Shown one piece after another: positions 41,267-48,846 of a DNA stretch of 64,000 bases. Position numbers and translations under genes: made by a program. The DNA comes from Amycolatopsis thermoflava N1165 (lineage in GTDB: Bacteria > Actinomycetota > Actinomycetes > Mycobacteriales > Pseudonocardiaceae). How positions within the stretch are numbered: position 1 is the stretch's first letter; each line of letters opens with the position of its first letter. The stretch lies in assembly GCF_000473265.1 (NCBI RefSeq), contig NZ_KI421511.1:617980-681979 (forward strand), read 5' to 3'. The notes beneath the pieces are model-generated. The model did no database searches, was not told the DNA's origin, and saw only the letters and a list, made by a program, of their open reading frames with translations.

Positions 41267-41300
41267 GCGGGTGGGGGGCTCGCCAGGGCCCCCCACCCGC
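41267..41300 (+). terminator. Terminator of the CAD-type dehydrogenase gene
   Basis: GCGGGTGGGGGGC (41267-41279) pairs perfectly with GCCCCCCACCCGC (41288-41300) around an 8-nt loop, 13 bp after the stop. Confidence 0.8.
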
Positions 41301-41315
41301 GCCCGGACCGATTTA

Positions 41316-42200
41316 CAACTCGTTTCAAAATGATCGGCGCGTCTGCTGGCCGTAGTTGATCAAGTGTGGGCATGCTGATGTGGTGATTGAGAAGTTGGTT
41401 CCCGACAGTCTGTGGCAGCGGGTGGAGCCGTTGCTGCCGCCGAGGCCTGTGCGGCGGAGTCGGTATCCGGGTCGGTTGCCGGTGGATGACCGGGCGGCGT
41501 TGGCGGGGATCGTGTTCGTGCTCAAGACCGGGATCTCGTGGCGGGAGCTGCCGCGTGAGGTGTTCGGCTGCTCCGGGGTGACCTGTTGGCGTCGGTTGCG
41601 GGCCTGGACCGAGGCCGGGGTGTTCGACGCGGTGCACAAGCTCTTGCTTGACCAGCTGCGAGCGCTGGATCGGCTCGATCTGGATGTGGCGGTGGTGGAT
41701 GGGTCGCATGTACGGGCGTTGAAAGGGGGGAAGCGACGGGCCCCTCGCCCGTCGATCGGGCTCGGCTCGGTTCCAAGCACCATGTGATCACCGACGGCAA
41801 CGGTATTCCGCTCGTGGTGTCTGTTACTGGTGGCAACCGGCACGACAGCACGCAGCTCATACCGCTGGTCGAGGCGCTTCCAGTGATCCGCGGGAAACGC
41901 GGCCGGCCTCGTCAGCGCCCGCGCTGGCTCTACGGCGACCGCGGCTATGACTACGACCATCACCGCAAGACCCTGCGAGACAAGGGCATCGTCCCGCGAA
42001 TCGCTCGCAAGAACACCGCTCACGGCTCCGGTCTCGGCAAGATCAGATGGGTAGTTGAGCGGATGTTCGCCTGGCTGCACCAGTTCAAGCGTTTACGGAT
42101 CCGCTGGGAACGCCGAGCCGACATCCACCTTGGCCTCATGCACCTGGCCTGCGTCCTCATCTGCTACCGCAAGCTGCCGACTTCATTATGAAACGAGTTG
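41316..42200 (+). mobile_element. IS5-family insertion sequence, 885 bp, complete
   Basis: The element has terminal inverted repeats (CAACTCGTTTCAAAATG at 41316-41332 and CATTATGAAACGAGTTG at 42184-42200, one mismatch in 17) and a 3-bp target duplication TTA (41313-41315 and 42201-42203). It carries one transposase encoded in two overlapping frames. Intact ends and clean duplication suggest a recent insertion. It sits 14 bp before the start of an MmyB-like regulator and 12 bp after a terminator. Confidence 0.9.
41380..42191 (+). CDS. IS5-family transposase made by -1 ribosomal frameshifting
   Basis: Frame A (to the stop at 41787) has the N-terminal domain and the first catalytic Asp in AVVDGSHVRA. 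Frame B (to 42191) carries the second Asp in YGDRGYDYD and the Glu in VVERMFAWLHQFKRL. The slippery run AAAGGGGGG at 41722-41730 lies exactly where a -1 shift joins LKGG to EATGPSPVDRARLGSKHH, the normal internal sequence of this family. So the full ~270-residue DDE transposase needs a -1 slip, as in the IS427 subgroup. I place the start at the GTG at 41380; a TTG at 41356 is also in frame. Confidence 0.85.
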
Positions 42201-42214
42201 TTAGCGTGGACGGT

Positions 42215-43114
42215 ATGAGCAAGAAGGACGAGGTGCGGGAGTTCCTGATCTCCCGGCGCGCGCACGTTACCCCCGAGCAGGTGGGACTGCCCGACGTCGG
42301 CGGGGAACGGCGGGTGCCGGGGCTGCGGCGGGAGGAGGTTGCCCAGCTCGCCGGTGTCAGCCTCGATTACTACACCAGGCTGGAGCGGGGCAACATCCGT
42401 GGCGCGTCGGAGAGCGTGCTGAACGCGATCGCGCGGGCGCTGCGGCTCAACGACGTGGAGCGGGAGTACCTGTTCGACCTGGCCCGCACCGCGCCCGGTC
42501 CGGCCCGCAAGGTGAAGTCGTCCAAGGCCCGGGTGCGGGCCTCGGTGCAGCGGGTGCTGGACACGATGAGCGTGCCGGCGGTGGTGTGGAACGCGCAGCA
42601 GGACCTGATCGCCTCGAACCTGATGGGACGGGCGCTGTTCGCGCCGCACTTCGAGGCCGAGCGACCCAACTTCGCCCGGTTCATCTTCCTCGACCCGCGC
42701 GCCAGGGACTACTACGTGGACTGGCCGCTGGCCCGCCGGATGACCGCGGCGATGCTGCGCCTGGAAGCCGGGCGTGACCCGCTCAACCGCGAGCTCACCG
42801 CGCTTATCGGTGAACTGTCCACATTGTCCCTGGAGTTCCGCGGGAACTGGGCCGAACACCACGTCCACGAGCACCGGACCGGGCACAAGCAGTACCGCCA
42901 CCCCGAGGTCGGTGTCCTGGACATCACCTTCGACGTGTTCGAGATGCCCGGCGAGCCGGGGCTGTCCATCGGGACCTACAGCGTCGACGAGGGCAGCGAA
43001 TCCGCCGAGAAGTACGCGCTGCTGGCCAGCTGGGCGGCGACCCAGGAGTTCGGCCGGCACGCGGGCGAGCCGGAGCGGGCCGAGGACGCCCCGTCCGGCA
43101 CGCCGGACCCCTGA
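42215..43114 (+). CDS. MmyB-like XRE-family regulator
   Basis: A 299-residue regulator. The XRE helix-turn-helix (RREEVAQLAGVSLDYYTRLERGNIRGASESVLNAIARAL spread over ~40-80) is followed by the MmyB-like ligand domain (LIASNLMGRALFAPHF, ARFIFLDPRARDYYVDW, RLEAGRDPLNRELTALIGEL). Such regulators usually control adjacent exporter or redox genes, here the SDR and MFS genes directly downstream. The ATG at 42215 has TAGCGT (42202-42207) 7 nt before it, so it is probably leaderless. The IS5 element ends inside that promoter region. Confidence 0.88.
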   Translation: MSKKDEVREFLISRRAHVTPEQVGLPDVGGERRVPGLRREEVAQLAGVSLDYYTRLERGNIRGASESVLNAIARALRLNDVEREYLFDLARTAPGPARKVKSSKARVRASVQRVLDTMSVPAVVWNAQQDLIASNLMGRALFAPHFEAERPNFARFIFLDPRARDYYVDWPLARRMTAAMLRLEAGRDPLNRELTALIGELSTLSLEFRGNWAEHHVHEHRTGHKQYRHPEVGVLDITFDVFEMPGEPGLSIGTYSVDEGSESAEKYALLASWAATQEFGRHAGEPERAEDAPSGTPDP

Positions 43115-43127
43115 TCCGAAAGGAAGC

Positions 43128-43802
43128 ATGACCACCATCGCCATCGTCGGCGCGGGCCGCGGACTCGGCGCCGCCGTCGCCAGGAAGTTCGGCTCCGAGG
43201 GCTTCGACATCGCTCTCATCTCCCGCAGTCAGGAGCGCCTCGACGCCCTGGCCACTGATCTCGAGGCCGAGGGTTTGGCCGCCCGCGGCTACGCGGCCAA
43301 CGTGCGCGAGCCGAAGTCGCTGATCGCGGCACTGGATCGGGCCGGACAGGAGCTCAGCCCGACCGAGGTGCTCCAGTACAGCCCGTTGCCGCAGAAGGAG
43401 TTCCTCCGCCCGGTCCTGGAGACCACTGTGGACGATCTGGCCGGTGCGATCGAGTTCGCCGTCTACGGTCCCGTCGTCGCCGTGCACCAGGTGCTGCAGG
43501 GCATGCGGTTCCTCGGCCGCGGGACGATCCTGTTCGTCAACGGCGGCTCCGGCGCCGTGCCCAACCCGAACGTCGCCGGCACCTCCATCGCATTCGCGGG
43601 GGAGAGCGCCTTCGCGCGCATGCTGCACGACACGCTGAAGGCCGAGAACATCGGCGTCGGCCAGCTCATCATCCCCGGCGCGATCGAGCCCGGGCACCCC
43701 GACAACGACCCGGCCGTGCTCGCCGGAAAACTGTGGCACCTGCACGCCCATCCCGGGGAGTTCCGCGTCCACTCGGACGCGCGCCCGGACGGCCAGCGAT
43801 GA
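43128..43802 (+). CDS. Short-chain dehydrogenase/reductase
   Basis: A 224-residue SDR-fold protein. The cofactor motif AIVGAGRGLGAAVARKFGSEG is at the start and LFVNGGSGAV occupies the position of the active-site strand. The usual catalytic Tyr-x-x-x-Lys is not obvious (the region reads SIAFAGESAFARML), so it may be an atypical or inactive member. AAAGGAAGC precedes the ATG. It overlaps the MFS gene downstream and follows the MmyB-like regulator, forming one unit. Confidence 0.78.
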   Translation: MTTIAIVGAGRGLGAAVARKFGSEGFDIALISRSQERLDALATDLEAEGLAARGYAANVREPKSLIAALDRAGQELSPTEVLQYSPLPQKEFLRPVLETTVDDLAGAIEFAVYGPVVAVHQVLQGMRFLGRGTILFVNGGSGAVPNPNVAGTSIAFAGESAFARMLHDTLKAENIGVGQLIIPGAIEPGHPDNDPAVLAGKLWHLHAHPGEFRVHSDARPDGQR

Positions 43803-45004
43803 CGCTGGACCAGAAACCCGCGGACCGCACGACGACCAGGCTGCCGCTGCTGACCTACGTCCTCGCCGCCGGCACGTTCCTGATGGGGACCACTGAGTTC
43901 GTCGTCGCGGGCCTGTTGCCGGAGATGGCGCGGGATCTCGACGTGTCCGTCGCCCGGGCGGGCCTGCTGATCACCGGGTTCGCGCTCGGGATGATCGCCG
44001 GGCCGCCCGCGATGGCGATCCTGACCAGGCGGCTGCCGCCCCGGTGGACGCTGAGCCTCGCGCTGGTCGTGTTCGCCGCCGGGCACGTGGTCGTCGCGGT
44101 CGGATCGATCTTCACCGTGCTCCTGCTGGCCCGGTTCGTGACCGCGCTGGCCACCGGCGCGTTCTGGGCGGTCGCCGCGGTGGTGGGCGCCCGCGCCGCC
44201 GGTCCCGGCGCCAGTTCGCGGGCGCTGGGGGTGGTGCTGGGCGGCGGGATGCTGGCGAACGTCGCCGGCGTGCCACTCGGGACGTTCGCCGGTCAGCTGA
44301 TGGGCTGGCAGGGCCCGTTCTGGGCGCTCGCGGTGCTGGCGGCCTTGGGCGCGGTGGGGATCCGGCGGTTCGTGCCGGGCGAGGGGCCGCAGCACCAGGT
44401 CTCCTCGGTGAGGTCCGAGCTGGTCGCCCTGCGCTCGGGCCGGTTGTGGCTGACGCTGGCGGCGTGTGCTGCCACCACCGGCGGTGTGCTGTCGGCCTAC
44501 AGCTACCTCTCGCCGCTGCTGACGCAGCGCGCCGGTGTCGCGAGCGCGCTGGTGCCGCTGGTTCTGGCCGGCTTCGGCGCGGGTGCTCTGATCGGTTCGC
44601 TGGTGGGCGGACGGCTCGGCGACCGGCGGCCGTTCCACGTGATGGTCGGAGCGGCGTCGGCGACCGTGGTGGTGCTGGCGGCGCTGTGCGTGCTGGCCGA
44701 TGAGGCCGTACCGGTGGTTGTGCTCGTGACGCTGCTGGGGCTGGTCGGGTTGACCGCGAACCCGGTGCTGGTCGGTTTCGCCGTCCGGTTCGGGGGTGCC
44801 GCGCCCACCCTCGCTTCGGGGCTTAGCACGGCGGCGTTCAACTTCGGCACGGCCGTCGGCTCGTGGGTGGCGGGCGTGGCTCTCGAGTCGTCGCTCGCCG
44901 AGACCGGCCCGACCGTTGTCGGCACGGTCATCGCCGCGTCGACACTTGTGCCGGTGGTGGCGCTAATCCGCGCGCAGCGGCGCTCGACTTCAGCGCCCAG
45001 GTGA
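43799..45004 (+). CDS. MFS exporter, DHA1 family (AraJ/YdhP/CmlR-like)
   Basis: A 401-residue protein with about 12 hydrophobic segments. The helix 1 signature TFLMGTTEFVVAGLLPEMARDL is characteristic of DHA1 drug or sugar efflux proteins of the AraJ/YdhP/CmlR type. The ATG overlaps the SDR stop. With the regulator and SDR it looks like an inducible detoxification unit: sensing, reduction, export. The exported compound is unknown. Confidence 0.88.
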   Translation: MTLDQKPADRTTTRLPLLTYVLAAGTFLMGTTEFVVAGLLPEMARDLDVSVARAGLLITGFALGMIAGPPAMAILTRRLPPRWTLSLALVVFAAGHVVVAVGSIFTVLLLARFVTALATGAFWAVAAVVGARAAGPGASSRALGVVLGGGMLANVAGVPLGTFAGQLMGWQGPFWALAVLAALGAVGIRRFVPGEGPQHQVSSVRSELVALRSGRLWLTLAACAATTGGVLSAYSYLSPLLTQRAGVASALVPLVLAGFGAGALIGSLVGGRLGDRRPFHVMVGAASATVVVLAALCVLADEAVPVVVLVTLLGLVGLTANPVLVGFAVRFGGAAPTLASGLSTAAFNFGTAVGSWVAGVALESSLAETGPTVVGTVIAASTLVPVVALIRAQRRSTSAPR

Positions 45005-45078
45005 TAGGCCCATCCCGCGTCACGGTGCCGTCGTTTTCCCGCCAGCGTTGTCGCCGCGCCACTTCTACCGTCGTCGCC

Positions 45079-46266
45079 GTGGACACTGATCTTTCGACGC
45101 CCCGGCCGGTGCTTCGCGCGCCGGTGGTGGCATTTCTGACGCTCGCCGCCGCGCTGGGCACCGCGACCCTGTATCCCCTGCAGCCCTCGATCGCGGAGGT
45201 CGCGGGGTCGCTGGACGTCCCGGCGGCCGTCGTCGGCACGGTGCTTGCCTGCGGACCGGCCGGGTATCTCGCCGGGCTCGCGGTGCTGGTCCCGCTGGTG
45301 GACCGGTTCCCGCCGAGGACGGTGGTGGCCGCGCAGTTCGCCGCGCTCGCCGTCGCCTTGGCGCTGGCCGCCGCCGTGGGTTCGGCGGCGCTGCTCGGGC
45401 TCGTTCTCGCCGTGATCGGCGCCGGCTCCGCAGTGGGGGCGCAGCTGAGTTCCGTGGCGGGACGGTTCGCCGAGCCGCAGCGGCGGGCGACGGTGCTCGG
45501 CGTGGTGACCGCCGGGATCTCCGCGGGCATCCTCGCCGGGCGGATCGGCGGCGGCTGGCTGACCGGGCTGATCGGCTGGCGTCCCATGCTGCTGGTGTTC
45601 GCGCTCGCGTGCGCGGTCATCGCGGTCGCCGCCCGTCTGGCGTTGCCCGCCACACCCGGCCGCGCCGGAACCGGGTACCTGGCCACGCTGCGCGGGCTTC
45701 CGGGGCTGTACCTGAGGTTCCCGGTGCTGCGGCTGGCCGCCGGGCGCGGCGCCCTCTGGTTCTTCGCGTTCTGCGCGGTGTGGGCGGGTATCGCGGTCGC
45801 GCTGTCCCAGCCGCCGTTCTCGTATTCGCCGGAACGGATCGGCCTGTACGGGGCGGCCGGGCTGCTGGGCATCGTCGCCACCCGCATCGCCGGGGTGTGG
45901 ACCGACCGCATCGGCGCGCGCCGGGTGATCCTCATCGGACTCGCGCTCGCCGCCGCGGCGGCGCTGACACTCGGCCTCTGCCTGCCGAACACGCCACTCA
46001 CGCTGGTCTGCCTCGGCCTGTTCGACGCCGGGCTGTTCGCCGCGCAGGTGGCCAACCAGAGCACGGTGCTCGCGCTCGACCCGGCGGCGCCCGCCCGATT
46101 CAACAGCGCCTACATGGTCGTCTACTTCGTGGGCGGCAGCCTCGGCACGGCGGCCGGCGCGGCCGCGGTCGACTGGTTCGGCTGGACCGCTACCGCGGCG
46201 GCCTGCGCGGTGGCGATCGTGGTCGCCGCGGGAATCACCGCGAGGCGCCGCACCGGATCACGCTGA
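45079..46266 (+). CDS. MFS transporter
   Basis: A 395-residue MFS protein with about 12 membrane segments and the motif VPLVDRFPPRTVVAAQ between helices 2 and 3, and GVWTDRIGARRVI in the second half. Its composition resembles the YnfM-type putative efflux group. The GTG start at 45079 is supported by a TACCGT box at 45066-45071, 7 nt upstream, indicating a leaderless transcript separate from the previous MFS gene. It overlaps the convergent TetR gene by 9 bp. Confidence 0.82.
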   Translation: MDTDLSTPRPVLRAPVVAFLTLAAALGTATLYPLQPSIAEVAGSLDVPAAVVGTVLACGPAGYLAGLAVLVPLVDRFPPRTVVAAQFAALAVALALAAAVGSAALLGLVLAVIGAGSAVGAQLSSVAGRFAEPQRRATVLGVVTAGISAGILAGRIGGGWLTGLIGWRPMLLVFALACAVIAVAARLALPATPGRAGTGYLATLRGLPGLYLRFPVLRLAAGRGALWFFAFCAVWAGIAVALSQPPFSYSPERIGLYGAAGLLGIVATRIAGVWTDRIGARRVILIGLALAAAAALTLGLCLPNTPLTLVCLGLFDAGLFAAQVANQSTVLALDPAAPARFNSAYMVVYFVGGSLGTAAGAAAVDWFGWTATAAACAVAIVVAAGITARRRTGSR

Positions 46267-46848
46267 CGCGCGCAACGTCTGGGACAGCGCGTCGACGGTC
46301 ACGCCCACGATGGCCCGCAGCTGCGCCGGGCCGGCTCCGGCTCTGCTCATGACGGCGAGGGACTGGTTCACGGCCGCGGCGTGCACGGCGAAGGCTTCGG
46401 CGTCCCGGTCGGTCAGCCCGCTGGTCTTCAAGGCGGCGCGCAGGCGCAGGCGCTGGCGACCGAGCGCCTGCTTGGCGTGCGCGGCGACGCGCGGGCTCAG
46501 GGCCGGGATCGCCATGGCCGACTGGGCGATCAGGCATCCGTCGGGCAGTGCGGGATCGGCGATGCGGTCGAGGGTGACGTCGAAGAACGCGCGAACGGCG
46601 GCGACCGGGTCGGAGTCCACACGCGACAGGGCGGCGTCGTACTTGTCGCCGTAGCGCGCGGCGTAGCGGTCCAGGCAGCGCAGGAAGAGCGTGTCCTTGT
46701 CGCCGAGGGAAGAGTAGATGGAGCTGCGGTTCAGGCCGGTCGCCCTGGACAGGTCGTCGAGCGAGGTGTCGGCGTAACCCGCGCGCCAGAACTGGATCAT
46801 CGCCGCATCGAGCGCGGCGTCGGTGTCGAACTGCTTCTTGCCTGCCAC
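46258..46848 (-). CDS. TetR-family repressor of the adjacent hydrolase
   Basis: This 196-residue regulator has a TetR helix-turn-helix (TSLDDLSRATGLNRSSIYSSLGDKDTLF over ~28-55) and a C-terminal domain with DGCLIAQSAM, similar to the AcrR-like group. It is divergent from an alpha/beta hydrolase. A 38-bp near-perfect palindrome covers both promoters. The minus-strand -10 TAGCCT ends 6 nt before the GTG at 46848, so it is leaderless and the GTG is the start. It likely represses itself and the hydrolase. Confidence 0.9.
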   Translation of the reverse strand: MAGKKQFDTDAALDAAMIQFWRAGYADTSLDDLSRATGLNRSSIYSSLGDKDTLFLRCLDRYAARYGDKYDAALSRVDSDPVAAVRAFFDVTLDRIADPALPDGCLIAQSAMAIPALSPRVAAHAKQALGRQRLRLRAALKTSGLTDRDAEAFAVHAAAVNQSLAVMSRAGAGPAQLRAIVGVTVDALSQTLRASA

Positions 46849-46857
46849 GCGACCAGG

Positions 46858-46895
46858 CTAACACATCTTGGACTGCTCAGTTCAAGATGTGTTAG
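46858..46895. promoter_or_regulatory. 38-bp TetR operator over divergent leaderless promoters
   Basis: CTAACACATCTTG (46858-46870) and CAAGATGTGTTAG (46883-46895) are perfect 13-bp arms; inner ACTG and CAGT extend the dyad. TAGCGT (46893-46898) on the plus strand and TAGCCT on the minus strand are the -10 boxes. One operator controls both genes. Confidence 0.8.
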
Positions 46896-46905
46896 CGTCG
46901 CCGGC

Positions 46906-47814
46906 GTGCTCATGAACAACCCCGTCCACGACCTGCCCCTGCAACATCTGACCGGATTCACCCACCGCTGGGTCGACGCGGACGGCGTGCGCCTGCACGC
47001 CGTCGAAGGCGGACGGACGGGCGGCCCGGCCGTCGTCCTGCTCGCCGGATTTCCGCAAACCTGGTGGGCCTGGCGGAAGGTGATGCCCCGCCTCGCCGAA
47101 CGGTTCCACGTCATCGCGATCGACCTGCCGGGCCAGGGCCACTCCGAGCGTCCGGAGCGCGGCTACGACACGCACACGGCCGCCGCCCACGTCCACGCCG
47201 CCGTGACCGCCCTGGGCGTGTCGAGCTATTCGCTGGCCGCCCACGACATCGGTGCCTGGGTCGCGTTCTCCCTCGCCCTCGGCTTCGAAAACCACCTGCG
47301 CCGGGTCGCGCTGCTCGACGCCGGAATTCCCGGTGTCACGCTCCCGGAGACGATTCCCACCGATCCGGACCGGGCGTGGAAGACCTGGCATTTCGCGTTC
47401 CACACCGTGCCCGAGCTACCTGAGACGCTCCTCGCCGGCCGCGAACGCGAGTACGTCGGCTGGTTTCTGACAGTGAAAGCCTTGTCTCCCAGCACCTTCG
47501 ACGACACCGAACTCGACCACTACGCGGCCGCCGTCGCCGCCGACGGCGGACTGCGAGCTTCCCTCGCCTACTACCGGGACGCTGCGGAGTCGGCGCGCAA
47601 GAACCGCGAGGCGCTCCAGCAGCGGCGCCTGACCGTGCCCATCCTTGGAATCTCCAGCAGCCATGGGTCCATTCCGGACATGGCCGCCTCCCTCAGCCCG
47701 TGGGCCGACAACACCACCGGGATCGTCGTGCCGGACGCCGGACACTTCATCCCCGACGAACAGCCCGACGCCGTCGCCGACGCGCTGGCCGAGTTCCTCA
47801 CCGACGCCCGCTGA
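46906..47814 (+). CDS. Alpha/beta hydrolase, epoxide hydrolase-like
   Basis: A ~302-residue alpha/beta hydrolase. LLAGFPQTWWAWRKVMPRLA carries the oxyanion HGxP-equivalent (AGFPQTW), AAHDIGAWVAF has an Asp nucleophile (HDxGA) as in epoxide hydrolases and haloalkane dehalogenases, and PDAGHFIPDEQPD the catalytic His. A role in detoxifying epoxides or esters is likely. The GTG at 46906 is 7 nt after the -10 box; an ATG at 46912 is also in frame. Its promoter is under the divergent TetR. Confidence 0.85.
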   Translation: MLMNNPVHDLPLQHLTGFTHRWVDADGVRLHAVEGGRTGGPAVVLLAGFPQTWWAWRKVMPRLAERFHVIAIDLPGQGHSERPERGYDTHTAAAHVHAAVTALGVSSYSLAAHDIGAWVAFSLALGFENHLRRVALLDAGIPGVTLPETIPTDPDRAWKTWHFAFHTVPELPETLLAGREREYVGWFLTVKALSPSTFDDTELDHYAAAVAADGGLRASLAYYRDAAESARKNREALQQRRLTVPILGISSSHGSIPDMAASLSPWADNTTGIVVPDAGHFIPDEQPDAVADALAEFLTDAR

Positions 47815-47851
47815 CGCCCGCCGAGACCGTTGTGCTCGTAGACCCCGTGTG

Positions 47852-48745
47852 TCAGCTCCGGGTGGCCGCGTCGGCGGTGGCCGCCCAGCTGGCGAGCAAC
47901 TGGAGCCGTTCGGCGGAGGGTGAGCCGGGCTCAGCCGCGTAGGCGGTGAGTGTGAGTCCGGCGTCGGCGGTCAGGTCCATCGCTTCGAAGTTCACCGTGA
48001 ATTCGCCGACGACGGGGTGCCGGAAGGATTTGGTGCCGGTGCGGTGGAGGCGCACGTCGTGGGCGGCCCAGCGGGTGCGGAAGTCGTCGCTGCGGGTGCA
48101 CAGTTCGCCGATGAGGTCGGTGAGGTCCCGGTTGTGGGGGTCGCGGCCGGCTTCGGTGCGCAGGATCGCCACCGAGGTGTGGCAGGAGGCGTCGTAGTCG
48201 GGGAAGTAGTCGTGCGCGGCGGGGTCCAGGAACCCGAACCGGGCGAGGTTGGGTGGTGCGACCTCACTGGTGCGCGTGGGGCTGTCGAAGACGGGGGAGT
48301 AGAGAGCGCGGCCGAGCAGGTTGGTGCCGAGGATGTCGAGGCGTCCGTTGCGGACGAATGCGGCGGTGGTGGTCATGCTGTCGAGGATCTGCTGCACGAC
48401 CGGCCGTATGCGCTGGGGCGGGCGGCGGCGCTGCGCGGCGTTGCGGGGGCGTCCGGCGGCGTTCGCGGTGCGGGCGAGGTCGAACAGGTAGACCCGTTCG
48501 GCTTCGTCGAGCTGGAGGGCGCCGGCGATGGCGTCGAGGACGCTGTCGGACACGCCCGCGAGGTTGCCCTTCTCCAGTCGCGTGTAGTAGTCGGCGGAGA
48601 CACCGGCGAGCATCGCGACCTCTTCGCGGCGCAGGCCGGGTACCCGGCGGTTGCCGCCGTAGTGCCGCAGTCCGGCCTGGTCGGGGGTGATCTTGGCCCG
48701 GCGGGTGACCAGGAAGTCGCGGGCCTCGGTGCTCTTGGCGTTCAC
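47852..48745 (-). CDS. MmyB-like XRE-family regulator
   Basis: A 297-residue regulator with helix-turn-helix RREEVAMLAGVSADYYTRLEKGNL and MmyB-like ligand domain (ILGTNLLGRALYSPVFD, ARFGFLDPAAHDYFPDYD, RTEAGRDPHNRDLTDLIGELC). It is divergent from a four-gene unit (DHA2 exporter, CMD protein, alcohol dehydrogenase, cupin), which it probably represses or activates. TACCGT ends 7 nt before the GTG at 48745, fixing the start and indicating a leaderless mRNA. It is a paralogue in style of the regulator at 42215. Confidence 0.88.
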   Translation of the reverse strand: MNAKSTEARDFLVTRRAKITPDQAGLRHYGGNRRVPGLRREEVAMLAGVSADYYTRLEKGNLAGVSDSVLDAIAGALQLDEAERVYLFDLARTANAAGRPRNAAQRRRPPQRIRPVVQQILDSMTTTAAFVRNGRLDILGTNLLGRALYSPVFDSPTRTSEVAPPNLARFGFLDPAAHDYFPDYDASCHTSVAILRTEAGRDPHNRDLTDLIGELCTRSDDFRTRWAAHDVRLHRTGTKSFRHPVVGEFTVNFEAMDLTADAGLTLTAYAAEPGSPSAERLQLLASWAATADAATRS

Positions 48746-48846
48746 GCCTTCCACGGTACGATGGGGCCTGCGCGCGAGGGGGGTTCTGTCAGGACCCGGA
48801 TAGACGTGACCTGCCACGCGCGTGCGGAGCCGCGTTTCCTCGTGGT

